Part shown: positions 52,711 to 64,000 of the stretch, piece by piece
Position numbering within the stretch: position 1 is the first letter of the stretch
Layout of the letters: every line of letters starts with the position of its first letter
Made by a program: the position numbers and the translations under genes
From: Gymnogyps californianus
Taxonomy: Eukaryota; Chordata; Aves; Accipitriformes; Cathartidae
Direction of reading: 5' to 3'
DNA length: 64,000 nucleotides
NCBI RefSeq assembly: GCF_018139145.2
Contig: NC_059473.1
Span: 66,942,707-67,006,706 of the forward strand
The notes under the pieces: model-generated
Seen by the model: only the letters and a program-made list of their open reading frames with translations
What the model was told of the DNA's origin: nothing
Databases searched by the model: none

Positions 52711-54945
52711 GTAGGTGTTTCCTATTTATTGCTCTCATTCTTTGTCTTTACTAGTGGTACTGTTTGGATGATATTTATCTGGTAGTGGGTGAACCAGATT
52801 TAGAAGAACGTTGTCGGGTTCAGCTTCATGGAGATAGACCTTCTCAAGATAACTCATTTTTGGGAATAGTATTCTCAATAACATGGGACTAACTACTTTT
52901 ATGCCTATTTATGTAATTGTCTGTCTGGCAAAATGCACTCTATGTGTAAGCAATAATGGACTGGTAATATTAAGCTGGAATAGTGGCTTAGTGGTAGTTG
53001 TACAAAAACTGTGTCCTTACTTCATTTGTTTACAGCCCCTTTTCCTGTTACCTGAGGTGAGCTGCTTTACCACTGTAATAAAAAGCTCTGTTGTCGTTTA
53101 AAAAGGGTTGGTGGGTGCCTGTGGAAACCTTGTGCAGTTATCCAATGCAGATAGGTGAGGGATGAGAATGAATAACAGAATGGTCTATAGAAGTCTAAAG
53201 TCAAATGGCAGGAAATTTAGGATTAGTTTGTGCTCAGTTTTTCTTTCCAACTCTTAACAAAAAAAGGCTCATTCTGATTGAATCCAAATAAATACAAAAG
53301 AAGATTCTCCAGGGCATTTTGTTGTTGACCCTCAGGCATCTCTGAGGATCTCTCTCTACCTAACAGTTCATGAATATGCAGTTACATATGACCTGTAAAC
53401 TAATGACTGGTGTGAAAAATGTCTTTTTTTTTTCTAACAGTGTATGCAAACATGTCTGAGTAAACATAGTGTCTGAAGTAATGATGTTTCACAGTTCTTC
53501 AAACACTTAATTTAGATAACGACATGTGCAGTTCTTCAAATAGTAATTACCCCATGTATCCTAGTTTAAACATTATAAACCAGACACTAATGGATACTTA
53601 GAAATGGATTCTAAAGTGTTTGAGTCATGTTTCTCTAATGAAGCCTATAAGAAGGAAATGATAGCTATACTCTAGCTTACTTCTGTCTATATGCATATAT
53701 ATATGCATAATACATACATTAACTATACTTTTAGCTAGGCTTATGAAGGATTGCTCAAAGACATGGCTATGGGATTTCTCCTTCAGTGATGAACGGAGTG
53801 GCAAAATGATAGGAAAAGGAAGGGAGTTACCTATTTAAATCTACAATTTGTATTTGTTACACCTTCGTCATTGGCAGCTATTTTTAAACATAGATGTTTG
53901 TGCAAGTCAATGAAACCTCAAGGTGGGAAACTGACCATATATCTACAATTTGTAAATTATGTTTATGTTTTGGTATGTGCCCTTGTAGTCATGTACCATA
54001 ACCGCCAATTCATCTGTGCTATCGCTGGGTTTGTACAGGATGAGAAAATAATTCTGGAGTATAATATATCTTTCCAAACGGAAGAAAGTCTTGTCAACCT
54101 TCCTGCTTTGAGTCATGCACACTGCTAATGTCAGGCACAGGCAAGAGTCTTACTTAGAAGCCTGCTGGTGAGAGATAGAGTTAAAAAGCACTCTGAGCTG
54201 AGAAGTCCCTCTCCCTCACCCTCTCGGCTCAGTTCCTTATATTGGTCTCTGACTGCAGCTTCTGAGCATGTAGTACAGTAGAAATGAGCCATAATTAAGG
54301 ATCCCCCTTCCCTAAGAAGGGAACCCCTTTATTATTACTTAAATGGCAGCCAAATATGTTATTTTGTGTGCATAAGTGCAGAGGGATTTCTATCCCAATT
54401 GTACATGCATAGGATTGTTCATGGACAGCCATTTCCACCACTATAAATTGCAAAAGGATGCAGAAGTGGGGTGGGGGGTGGGTGGGACGTGGTTACAAGC
54501 AGGACAAAGCCAGACTCTTCTTGGAGGTGCACAGCGAAAGGACAAGAGGCAATGGACACAAGTGACTACAGGGAAAATTCTGTTTTGCAAAGTAAAAAAA
54601 GTCCCTATGAGACCATTAAGCACTGGAACGGGTGCCTACAGAGGTTATTGGCAGTTTTCAAAATTCATTTGGACAACACAACAAGTAACCTGATCAGACT
54701 TGAATTTAGCCTTGCTTTGAGCAGGCAGTTGAATTAGATGACCTCCAGAAGTCACTAGGAACCTAAATCCTCCTATGATTTTAAGATCATGTGCTTTTCA
54801 ACCTATTTGGGGGATTCTCCCGTGATTTAGTCAGTAACAGCAGGCTTCGTGATGAAAGGTTGTGCCCTGAAGGAAGCACAGCCTTCGAGCTAAGTAATTT
54901 GTTATGACTTGGATTATTCACTCTGCTGCAAATCTCTGCTTTTAG
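52711..54945 (+). other. ARHGAP18: ARHGAP18 intron 5 (2.2 kb)
   Basis: Phase 0 intron, GTAGGT to GCTTTTAG. It includes a 20-bp AT-rich palindrome (53690-53709) and a sense CR1 copy (about 54,450-54,785) that carries a strong G-quadruplex motif. No coding exon was seen. Confidence 0.9.
54450..54785 (+). mobile_element. CR1 LINE 3' fragment
   Basis: It has CR1 sense-strand blocks in order: 'gccagactcttcttggaggt', 'gcacagcgaaaggacaagag', 'gcaatggacacaagt', 'cactggaacgggtgcctaca', 'gaattagatgacctccagaa', and a degenerate 'tcctatgatttt' tail. It sits about 160 bp upstream of exon 6 in the same orientation as the gene. It is moderately diverged and 5'-truncated. Other intron CR1 copies are more decayed. 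Confidence 0.85.
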
Positions 54946-55111
54946 AATTTCAGGCTGCCGAAGGACAAAACAGGTACCACAAAGATTGGTGACCTGGCCC
55001 CTCAGGACATGAAGAAAGTCTATTCTTTAGCACTGATTGAATTAACTGCTCTCTATGACGTACTTGGGACAGAATTCAAGCAGCAAAAAGCTGTAAAAAT
55101 CAAAACCAAAG
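54946..55111 (+). CDS. ARHGAP18: ARHGAP18 exon 6
   Basis: It encodes residues 255-309 and one base of codon 310. It opens NFRLPKDKTGTTKIGDLAPQ, then the DMKKVYSLALIELTALYDVLG helix and KQQKAVKIKTK. This block directly precedes the RhoGAP domain and is highly conserved in ARHGAP18 and its relatives. The acceptor used is TTTTAG at 54941-54945, chosen because it keeps the frame. A second AG (TTTCAG) lies 8 bases further on. The donor is GTGAGT. Confidence 0.95.
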
Positions 55112-57870
55112 GTGAGTCGGTGTTTCATATTCCAAACCAAATGGGCCTGTTTTAATCCAATAAGACAAATGCATCCCGTTCTTTATGATTTTCCAGCAGA
55201 AAATTTTTATTAATATATAAATGGTAACATAGGTCCTGAGCAGCATGTAATTATACACCTTAACTGAAGGCACACTTTAAGCAAGTTTGTGCACATAGTC
55301 ACTCCAGCTACAGGACCATCCTCTTTGTCTAAAGTTAAAACTCAGGTCAGTCACTGAGCAGATAAACCAAGGAGTGAAGAAGGGGAACTATCTTATTAGC
55401 ATGCTGTGCAGGAATAATTGCTTCACAGAAGTTTGTATGTGCTGAAATATTCCCTGGGAGGGCACCCGTATCTGCTTTTTGTGGGTATTCTTTTCCTGCT
55501 TTCCTGAGGTAGATACTGTGCTACTTTTACAGTAGGACTCAATGATCTTAAAGGTCTTTTCCAACGTAAACAATTCTGTGATTCTCTGATTCTACCTGAC
55601 TTTTTTGCTTTCATTGCCCTTGGCTGGAGATGCTGGGAGGCTTTGTCACCTGCTTTCCTCTTCTGTCTGGTACAAACTTTCCTGTGTCACATAGGCCTTG
55701 CCCATCTGGTATTTACTCAGGTCATAATGCAGTTTTTATGCTGAATAGCATCATATTAAGTGGAAGATCTGGGCTGTTGCAGAGCATGTCGAGACAGCTC
55801 CAACGTGTCATTTTGCTCTGCAAGCCATTGGAGCATATGTATGATCACAGTGCTTTTCTTGGGAACATAGGACACATGGAAACCAGTTTGAAGATGCTAG
55901 AGGTTTTCAGTGCTTTGTTTGTTTTCTGTATTTCTGGCTTCTGCTAAATGCTTTACAAGAGCTTGAAATGTGTTACCAGTTATTCACAAGCCTGCTTTGG
56001 CCAAACCCCTGTTGTCAAGGTTCAGTGAATGTGACAGTGCAATAGCTCACTTTAAGTAATTGAAAGCAACAGAAAGGGTTGAGAGATATACAGCAAGGTA
56101 CAATAGATTCTTCAGAATATGCTCTTCACTTTACAGTAGTAGAAAATAACTTTTTAAATGCAAAAGGCATACACAGAAACATCTACGAGACCTTGATCCC
56201 TTAAATGCATTTTCTTGCAGAAGTGCTTGTGCTTTCACTAATAAAGAGACAAAACACTTTCTTCTCTTGTATTTTGGGTCTTAGTTTTAATTGATTCTTC
56301 TTACCAAATTTATCGTTAATTGAATTTCACTCATAGCGTTATTACCTGAATGACATGCAGTCATGAAAAGCATTGAATTAATTAAAAACTTTTTTAAAAG
56401 TTAAAAAAGATGGGCTAGACTCATGGAAATGTATAGGAAATAGACAATGACATGTCACCCTTTCTGTCGAACAAATCTGCTTTTGCAATGTAATGCTTCA
56501 GTGCCTTATTGCTCTACCTGACCCTCACCTCTTCACTCCTAAAGTGTTGTTTGGCCAATTGATTCATACGATGGTGGATCTATTGACTGTTCCCTTTTGT
56601 GCTTGAGTATGTAAAGACGATGAAAACATAATTCTTCTGGGGAATGCTGTGCTGTGCCCAGCCCTGCCTTTCTGTTGACCCCCTGCAGTTTGTTTCTCCA
56701 GCTTTATCTCAGTAGAAACTTTTATTATTGACAAGATCTTCAAGATGATAAAACTATGGGGTATGGATATTGACGGTATGTACAAGTCCCTACATATTTT
56801 ACAGGTAGACTTTTTATGCTGATAGAGATACAGGAACTCCCTGATTTGGCACTGAAACTGATGTTTCTTTGACATATATCACATTCCCTCAAGGGCTGAC
56901 ATCTTTTTAGTAATTACAGCTGTTCTGTGCTCACTATTGGCATGGATGGTATCATACCAAGCAGGAGTTTTTAGCTACAGGTAGTGTTACATGCTGTTTC
57001 AGAAAAATTACACATACAGCAATTATCAGTACTTCTGACAGAGAAGTTCTATGTCAGCAAACTTTGGGTTAGTCGTTACTAGTATAGCTCTCTCTTAATG
57101 GTCGTTCACTTCTATTCAGCTGGGCCATAAACACATGGGAGTCCAATTTACTTGAAGACTAAGGCTAGTTTTGCATCAGGGCTAGAGAACTGAGACTAGA
57201 TTCCATTTTTTTTTAATTTGCATTGCCTTAGCACTATTGTAAAGGCTATTTTCTAACCAAGACTTAACTGTACTTTTGCTTTTATTAAAAAAAAAGCGCA
57301 AAACACCTTTGGTGAGATGGTGATCTTGCTATCCTGCTGGTGTTGTGTAATGCAAAAGAACAGGGGCTGAAGATCTCTTCTTTCAAAACCCTCATAGAGA
57401 GAAGTGTTTGGAGTAACTCTGGCTGATAATTACATCTGTCTCATTTTAGTAGCCAAATTTCTGGATATTTTACTCATGCCGTTTGCATCTTAACTATAAT
57501 AACTTGCATTGAGCGATGAAGATCTGCATTGCAGGGTCATCATCACAACCATTCTGCAAACCAGAACCATGCAGATGGTTCATTTATGCAGTTTGCTTCA
57601 CTGTACTGCAGAATATGTGGATGGCAATTTGAAGTCAAAACAGAAGACTCCTGATTTATGGTTGAAGGAAGAGATGAATGAATCCTTTTAGCCAGAATGC
57701 TTTGTGTAATAACTTGATTGACGAAGACATTCAAACACTTTGAACAAAAGGTCAATAGCTCTGAATGTATTGAATAGGCTTATCGCTTCAAAAATGTGGT
57801 TTTATGCCATTATCACATGTACTGGAACAGATGTGGATAATACCTCAGTTTCTTTTGCTTTATTCTTCAG
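55112..57870 (+). other. ARHGAP18: ARHGAP18 intron 6 (2.8 kb)
   Basis: Phase 1 intron, GTGAGT to TTCTTCAG. It holds a short CR1 3' tail at about 55,530-55,595. Nothing else is recognised. Confidence 0.9.
55530..55595 (+). mobile_element. CR1 LINE 3' tail with octamer repeats
   Basis: 'gactcaatgatcttaaaggt' followed by 'cttttccaacgtaaac' and then 'attctgtgattctctgatt' is the classic bird CR1 3' end with its terminal octamer (ATTCTRTG-type) repeats. It is short and heavily 5'-truncated. It is one of the better signs that the host is a bird or close sauropsid. Confidence 0.85.
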
Positions 57871-57962
57871 ACTCTGGCTTGTTTGGTGTCCCACTGTCAG
57901 TTTTACTGGAACAGGATCAGAAGAAGGTGCCAGGAATCAAGATCCCACTGATTTTTCAAAAG
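57871..57962 (+). CDS. ARHGAP18: ARHGAP18 exon 7 (start of RhoGAP domain)
   Basis: It encodes codon 310 (last two bases) through residue 340, DSGLFGVPLSVLLEQDQKKV followed by PGIKIPLIFQK. LFGVPLS is the canonical opening motif of RhoGAP domains, so the catalytic domain begins near residue 313. The acceptor is TATTCTTCAG and the donor is GTAAAT. It ends in phase 0. Confidence 0.96.
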
Positions 57963-60651
57963 GTAAATAGGCATGAACAAGTCAACTTGTTACATATCTG
58001 CCAGTGACAAACAAATAACATTTGTCCCGGATTTATTTGCTCCCTGTAGCAGTTTTCAGTATATTACTCTAATCAATCAAAGTTATTGTAACTTTTATTT
58101 GCAGCTTTACTTATTAATTCAGTAAATGTGATACTTTGCTTTGTATCAGACATATTTTGAGTTAAAGGAATGAAGTTCATTTTTTGTTACAACCGGTCTC
58201 CATGATTTAGGCAAGTTTACTAATAAGCCTATGAAAACTGACAATCAGTGTAAGAACCCACTGCAGCCAAATTCCATTTCATAAAGGTGGTGTAACTTCC
58301 ATTGTTAGTAGGGCTGCCCTTTTTATTTTTTTTAGAGCAAATACTTGAAATTCGGTAGAAATTCTCAATCCCTGGCCCACAGGCTGAACCTACCTTTCTA
58401 GGAAGTGGTTTTCTCCTTTCAGAAGTGATTTGGGCCACAAGGCAGGCGGCTAGGGGGTGGGTATCAGGCTGGATAACTGCCTCTGGTGGCAGCAGCCCTT
58501 TTCCAGAAGATTTGTTGCTTTAGTACATGGGGGGATGCTTTGGCCCATATCATGTCATGGTAATGGGGAAGATAGTGGGAAACATGATGGAGACCCTAGA
58601 TTTACTGCCCATGCATAGCAGGTCTCATTGCCTGAGAAGGGAGAGACCACAATGTGTGGACCTGTCCTAACGCTGGCAGAAACTCAGTGCTGTGTCATCA
58701 CCTTTTCAGTAGGTTTGGGGACCTGCTTGTTAAGTTATTTTTCAAGAAACAGAAAACTCAAAGTAGTTTTGCATCACACTCTCAAAACTATTGCTGTGTC
58801 ATTCATGCCAGAAATTACTTGCTCAGGATCATAAAAATACATTTCTGGGAAAGATGTTATCTAGAAAAAAAGAAATCAAATGACAAAAAGTGATTGATCA
58901 CTGTGCTATCCTAGCAACATAGTAAGCATAGTTCTTCAGGAAGAAAATTCTACATAAACATTTCTAGCTTATAGATGTGATTTGTTTTGCAAGGTGCAGA
59001 CGTCATTTGGAATACAGTTTTTCTTTAAATGAGAATATGAAAATAAAAAGTTTCCCATTTCTTCTGCCTGTTCTCTACAGCGCATGCTTTCCAAGAATAG
59101 AGGACTTATATAAAGTGCAAGAAAGAACATTTTTGTGCATACTGCTTTTTAAATGTACCTTGGTTATCACTGAAATGAAACAAACCAAGCTAATAAATAG
59201 GAAGGCTGCTTAATTAAAAAAAAATCTTTTAATAAAAAAATACACCTAGTTTTTATTTCATTGAGGAATTACAGTTAAAAAAAATGACATAATTTAGCCT
59301 AGGGGTTTTCCAACTGGAAAATCTGACGGTAATACCGATCCCTGTATCTCCACCAGAAGTTTCTGCTGATAGTAATTCAGGTCTCTGGCCTGCTAATGAA
59401 GCCATGCAGAGCAGCCCTGATAGAGATGAAGAGGAGATTTCCCGTAGGCAGGAGGCTGGTGGTGGCCAGTGGCCACCTCTTGCTGCCTGCCAAGGGGGCA
59501 CTTGTGAGCGAGTGTGTACGAAGGAGTCATGGCCGCTGGCAGTGCCACCAGGCCTTGCCTCCCCTAGATGTGGTGATGGTGGCAAATCACACAACATGCC
59601 CACAGTGTCTTTGTGTCCAACAGATGAGAGTGGCAGCCACTGCTCTGGTGTAAGGTGGGTACAGTGAGAGTTCGATGCGGCCAGTTAGCACTCAAACCAA
59701 GGCAAATATACCAGTGTGACATCTGTAGTGCTGTTTTCTAACTTTGTTTTCTGTCTGATCTTTTTTATGGCATTTATCAGTTACGTAAATACAGTGGTAG
59801 GTAAACCCCCTTTAATTTCTGTAACTAGAGAAAACACAACTGTGTTGCATAATTTTTCTTATTCAAGAGCTGGCACAGGAAGGTATGTAACAAAGGCACT
59901 GCCCTAGTTAAACATTGTGAGAACCATTTGTGCTAAAATGATGTCATCAGCTTTTGACATTTACAAATTTCTTTTGAATGCTCCTAGATCCATCCTTCAG
60001 TGAATACTTCTAGGCATATCTTCTAGAGAAACAGAATTTATGATACATGTTTTAAGTACCTTTACAGAATTTCTACTAATTTATCTAAGCCATGTGTAGG
60101 ATTGCAAACTGTTGAGTTTGTTAGGAAAATGCCAGTATTTGCAAAACTGAGACTTCTTTAAAGCCTAAAAGTACTTAGTTCTTCTCTGGTAAAGTTGTAA
60201 AGAGGAGTATTTGTGAAAAAGTTTGTACTGTATCTCTAATGTTACCTTAATTGTTTTGATTCGGAGACATTTTAACAAGGGTAGTAATTGGGATTTATTT
60301 TTGAAGCCAGAGTAATTTTGGAAAAAAACTGCTTCAGACTTCAGAGGAGACTTGAAGGAGGTCTAAAAAAATACAGTTTTCTTTTTTAGTGAAATGGACA
60401 AACTCTTCTTTAATAGTGTTCATAAAACAGGTAAGAGCCATATTAAAGGTTTTGTTCTACAACTGTAATCCATTTGTAAACTGTGTGTTTGTGTGTCTGC
60501 TTATTACATATGTGTGTGCACAAATGCATGCATACACATACACACACACAGAGATACAGATACAGACATAAAGGGTCCAATATATCAGAACTATCTACCA
60601 GTAATTTTTAATTGCCATCTTCATTCATGCAATTTGGTTTGTGTTTGACAG
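57963..60651 (+). other. ARHGAP18: ARHGAP18 intron 7 (2.7 kb)
   Basis: Phase 0 intron, GTAAAT to TTTGACAG. It has a short, impure CA-rich stretch near 60,530-60,560 and no recognised exon or repeat family. Confidence 0.88.
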
Positions 60652-60729
60652 CTGATTGCCCAGATAGAAGAGGCAACTCTGGAAACAGAAGGACTGCTTA
60701 GAATACCAGGAGTGGCAACAAGAGTAAAG
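60652..60729 (+). CDS. ARHGAP18: ARHGAP18 exon 8 (arginine finger)
   Basis: This 78-nt, phase 0-0 exon encodes residues 341-366, LIAQIEEATLETEGLLRIPG then VATRVK. GLLRIPG corresponds to the G-x-x-R-x-x-G motif of RhoGAP domains. Arg357 (codon AGA at 60700-60702) is the presumed catalytic arginine finger, equivalent to the human ARHGAP18 catalytic arginine (Arg365 as I recall). The acceptor is TTTGACAG and the donor is GTAAAA. The exon is a multiple of 3 and could be skipped in frame, which would remove the catalytic residue. Confidence 0.95.
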
Positions 60730-63535
60730 GTAAAACATTGCACAGATTCTCAACATCCCCCAAAACTTACCTGTGTTTGCTGATTTTATTTTGTCATACA
60801 AATATATTTTAACACCAGGTTGTTATGAAAATCTTCAAAAACAGAAAGTAAAATCTCTTTACAAAGAAAACTGAGTTACGTTAGCCAGAAAGCTGATGGT
60901 TTCATAGTTTTGGGGAGAAGACTGGAGTTGAAGTTTGAAGGAGAGTCAAGGCTATGTTTCAAATTCAGTTGTGCCAAAATCTCATTAATTCCTGGCACGA
61001 GCTTTCCAGACTTTTGCTTTTTCCCTGAACCAGCTTAATCATCTGAACAGTTCACACACAGTCTTTCTACCCCAGGAGGAGGCTTTTCTCTGGCATTGTG
61101 AGCCTATTTTAATAACTAGACTTAACCTATGTTATAGGGCAAGGCAGCCAGCATGCACTGAAGAACCTCTCACATTTATTTTTATGAACAGCAATATAAC
61201 TACTCAGCTCGCTAAGCGTAATCTTGTTAGGCACGTCCGTGCACACCAACACTTTGCAGAGTGAGTGCCAATTACATGCAGACCCTTCCCCAGTATTTGC
61301 CTTAATGCAGGAAACTAAATACACAGTATGATTCATGCCAAGAGTCAATGTGTTAAAAAGACGGTCTGAACTGGCCTTAAATTCTAAACAGAAAGGACCA
61401 TTTAAGTGGATTCAGCTGTCCGAAGACGTCTGCCAGCCTCTGTCGTGTAGAACTCGGTCCAGAAGCTGGTTCATTAGAAACAACTGAAAGAAGGGAATAT
61501 TATGGAAATTGGCTTTGTTTATTTACCAGTAACTAAGATACTATTTTTTTTTTTCCAATTTTCCTCCGTTCTTTATTTTCCACTTTTCATCAGTTCTGCA
61601 AACTGGAATGATTTTGGAGTGATTTTGTTTATTTGTTTATTCTTTGATTTTATCAGTTTAATACAATTTCCCAGGCAGGGGATCATCCACTATTTGACTT
61701 TCATTAATTTTTTACCTATTTATTTGCAGGAGCTGCTTCTTTGAATTAAGCAATTGTTTTGTTAGCAAAGATGTTAAGTTCCTTTACTTATTCAAATAGA
61801 AAATTTTATAGAAAAACAAAGAACATACTAAAGGTCTGATGCTTTCTCTTAATTTTCTTAAACTTCTTTTCTCCTATAGAAAAAGAAAATATTTTGCTCA
61901 TTATGTAGTTTTATAGAAAGGCACAGATAATCTCAAGAAAAAATATTTTGCTATCTTATTCTATAGATTTTAGAGTTGTTATTAAAAAAATGCATTGCAT
62001 ATACCCCATAGTTAAATACATTTACTTTAAAATCTAAGCATTGGTGCATTAGGATACATAGTTGACATTTCTGCCCTTGCCTCTCAGATAAAACAATTCA
62101 TTTTATCTAGATGTTTAATACTGCATTTGCCACAGTGATTTAGTCTGAATGTGGATGGAGGAGCTGATGAGACTCAGGGGGAGAATTTTCATCTTTACTT
62201 CTAAAGCTTGCTTTTGTTGATGAGCAGGAAATCATACCCAATTGACTTTAGACATCTGAGTTAGGATCTTTGCACCTTTGAACCCCCTACGTAATCAGTG
62301 GAGACAGAAGATCTCTCTGGAGGACCATTGAGAACATCCAACTTCTATAGCAACCTAAGTGTTCACATTTTCTTTGAAAATAGGTGCATTTTCCATTTGG
62401 ACAAAGTTAAATTTAATGAGAACGATATCTTAAAAAAGTATCTAGTATCCTCTATCCAATGTGCCCTTCTTGTCCAGATAAATAATTAAGGCCATATTTT
62501 TCCATAGCACTTTCCCTCACTTCATCTCACATACTTTACAAAACAAGCCCGTGTCTCTGTCCTCCTTTTCTGTCTGGAAGTACTGAGGCAAGAAGGAGGG
62601 AGGGACTTGTGAGACGTGCCTCAGGGCCACTGGCCCTATACTGAGGCCGTTTCCCACTCTGCTGGACTGGGAAATAAATGAAGTGGATGCAAGGCTGGGA
62701 CTGATGCTTAACAGGAGACTAAGAAGGACTCAGTCTTTGGAGCATGTTCCCATTCGTACATCTCTGGAAGCCCAGTAATAGCACTGCCGTGGGAGCAGAG
62801 CAGGTATACGGTAATGTCTGCTGCCAACAGTATCCCGCCCTTTCCCAACCCCAGAGTTACAAGGTATTGCTCAGATTTTCAGTACTGTTTATTCTGCTGC
62901 ATAACCTCATGTTTTGCAGCACAGTCCCCTTCCGTAGAGGGCATGTTTGACATCCAGTGCTAGGTAAAGCTGTATGTGCTCAGCAGCATGGAGTTCCGTG
63001 TAGATGGCAAGACATCCAGCTATCCAGTCACACAAATCATTTCCCTGTGTTTTAAAGAGAACCTGCCTCATCTTAGCGTATGTTTTGATAGGAAACTGTG
63101 TGTCAACACGCATAATTGCCATATTTGTTTATGAAAATGGCCATGCATGCATTACAGCAACACCCTTTGGTAGTAGTTTCAGAATTGCTATGTATATCAG
63201 CCATGTCTTACTATTTTGGGGGAGGGGAATTCATAACCCTTACGTGAAAGAGTATGATATCTGATTCTTATAGTATATTCCATATGGCCCTGAAGCAGGC
63301 CCATGGGATTTCTTCCTATATGATTTGGCTGTCTGCTGCCTATTACTATGTGTTTTCTTGCAGTGCTTCTGATCCCCAATTTATCTTTTTGTAGCAAAAG
63401 ATTAGCGGCAGCTGGAGTTAAGTGATATTTCAGATATTTCCCCCTTTCGAAGTATGGAAAGTATTGCTGTGTGTTTAATGCATGATTTCCAGCAGCCAAG
63501 TGTTACTGGTGCTCTCTGTATCTACTGCCTTTCAG
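60730..63535 (+). other. ARHGAP18: ARHGAP18 intron 8 (2.8 kb)
   Basis: Phase 0 intron, GTAAAA to CTTTCAG. AT-rich. I see no recognisable repeat family or additional exon. Confidence 0.88.
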
Positions 63536-63695
63536 AGTCTTTGCCAAGAACTGGAAGCAAAATTTTATGAAGGGACTTTCAACTGGGAAAATGTAAAGCA
63601 ACATGATGCAGCAAGTCTTTTAAAACTCTTCATCCGTGAACTGCCTCAGCCACTCCTCACTGTAGAATATCTAAAAGCTTTCCAAGATGTACAGA
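63536..63695 (+). CDS. ARHGAP18: ARHGAP18 exon 9 (RhoGAP domain, continued)
   Basis: It encodes residues 367-419 and one base of codon 420, beginning SLCQELEAKFYEGTFNWENV. It carries KQHDAASLLKLFIRELPQPL, the RhoGAP helix in which Lys396 and Arg400 match the conserved Lys/Arg pair that contacts the GTPase and the arginine finger. It ends YLKAFQDVQ. The acceptor is CTTTCAG and the donor is GTGAGT. The domain is incomplete here and the next exons are outside the window. Confidence 0.95.
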
Positions 63696-64000
63696 GTGAG
63701 TAGTGTCCTTTCTATCTCAGCTGCGAAGAATTGATACCAGTGCAGAGAAGTGCCTCTTTGCCGTAGCAGTATTTTTGCTAATAATATGTGAAACTGAGAA
63801 ACAAATTGAATAACAACAATATGACTTCTCCTGAGAAAAGACTGGGCATATTTTTGCTAATGTACAAATAACATTTTTCATGTAACATCTATTTTAATAG
63901 TTTACACATAAAATGAAAGTACACTGCCACTTTCTGATAAGATGTTTCTGATAGTCCTTAGGAGGTATAGATGGATTATAAGGAAATTGTGTATGATGGT
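63696..64000 (+). other. ARHGAP18: ARHGAP18 intron 9 (partial)
   Basis: It starts with donor GTGAGT after phase 1 and runs to the end of the window. No other feature was seen. Confidence 0.85.

Larger units (their letters stand above)
13996..63695 (+). other. ARHGAP18: ARHGAP18 gene model, exons 1-9 of a partial gene
   Basis: ARHGAP18 is a cytoplasmic GTPase-activating protein that switches off Rho family GTPases, mainly RhoA and RhoC. It thereby limits stress fibres and affects cell shape, migration and junctions (known for the family). Nine exons with GT/AG borders join in phase (intron phases 2,1,0,1,0,1,0,0,1) to give 419 codons plus one base. Recognised landmarks are MSWRSGSRSVVLTAYHPSG at the N-terminus, the SQDSLDELSMDDYWKELENI block, GELEEEWLKEAGLSNLFGES, PKDKTGTTKIGDLAPQDMKK, and the RhoGAP motifs LFGVPL, GLLRIPG (Arg357 as presumed catalytic finger) and LLKLFIRELPQPLL (Lys396, Arg400). 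The human protein is about 663 residues, so roughly 240 residues and the conserved Asn of the RhoGAP fold lie to the right of the window. I see no frameshift or premature stop, so the gene appears intact as far as it is visible. Confidence 0.96.

Noticed and set aside
54376..54737. Two overlapping frames of 105 and 88 codons upstream of exon 6
   Set aside because: They are translations of the CR1 3' fragment and of its G-rich tract, not host exons.
60480..60560. TG/CA-rich stretch considered as a microsatellite
   Set aside because: The repeat is short and impure, and not notable on its own.
1..64000. Search for CRISPR arrays, operons, tRNA or rRNA genes and phage-like modules
   Set aside because: The sequence is vertebrate intron and intergenic DNA. 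No regularly spaced repeats, tRNA-like boxes with a cloverleaf or rRNA segments were seen.

Overview
This is a 64 kb piece of vertebrate nuclear DNA, almost certainly from a bird. The host class is inferred from the interspersed repeats. Several CR1 LINE fragments are present, one ending in the avian/reptilian ATTCTGTG-type octamer tail near 55,590. There are a few very old MIR/CORE-SINE relics, and no Alu or L1 sequence was recognised. Repeat density is low and the DNA is AT-rich apart from one CpG island.

The window holds one gene that I can identify: the 5' part of ARHGAP18 (Rho GTPase-activating protein 18) on the + strand. Nine coding exons are visible at 13996-14078, 41328-41527, 43791-44026, 46845-46917, 52541-52710, 54946-55111, 57871-57962, 60652-60729 and 63536-63695. 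All inner boundaries have GT/AG splice sites. The exon phases join without a break into 419 codons plus one base of codon 420. The family protein is about 660 residues in human (from memory), so the C-terminal third, including the end of the RhoGAP domain, lies beyond the right edge.

Layout. 1-13,575: upstream intergenic DNA with no recognisable gene, a diverged CR1 fragment (about 7270-7500) and a MIR-like relic (about 8045-8165). About 13,580-14,300: CpG-island promoter, 5' UTR and exon 1, with a six-codon upstream ORF whose stop codon overlaps the ARHGAP18 start codon. 14,079-41,327: a 27 kb first intron containing only repeats, several sense-strand G-quadruplex motifs and a paired palindrome. 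41,328-63,695: exons 2-9, separated by introns of 2.2-5.6 kb. 63,696-64,000: start of intron 9.

Exons 1-6 encode the poorly structured N-terminal half, with conserved acidic and coiled-coil-like blocks. Exons 7-9 encode the start of the RhoGAP domain, including the LFGVPL entry motif, the presumed catalytic arginine finger (residue 357) and the Lys/Arg pair (396/400). I found no novel multi-gene system. The more interesting points are the overlapping uORF, the G4 motifs, the perfect palindromes and a tandem splice acceptor at exon 6.
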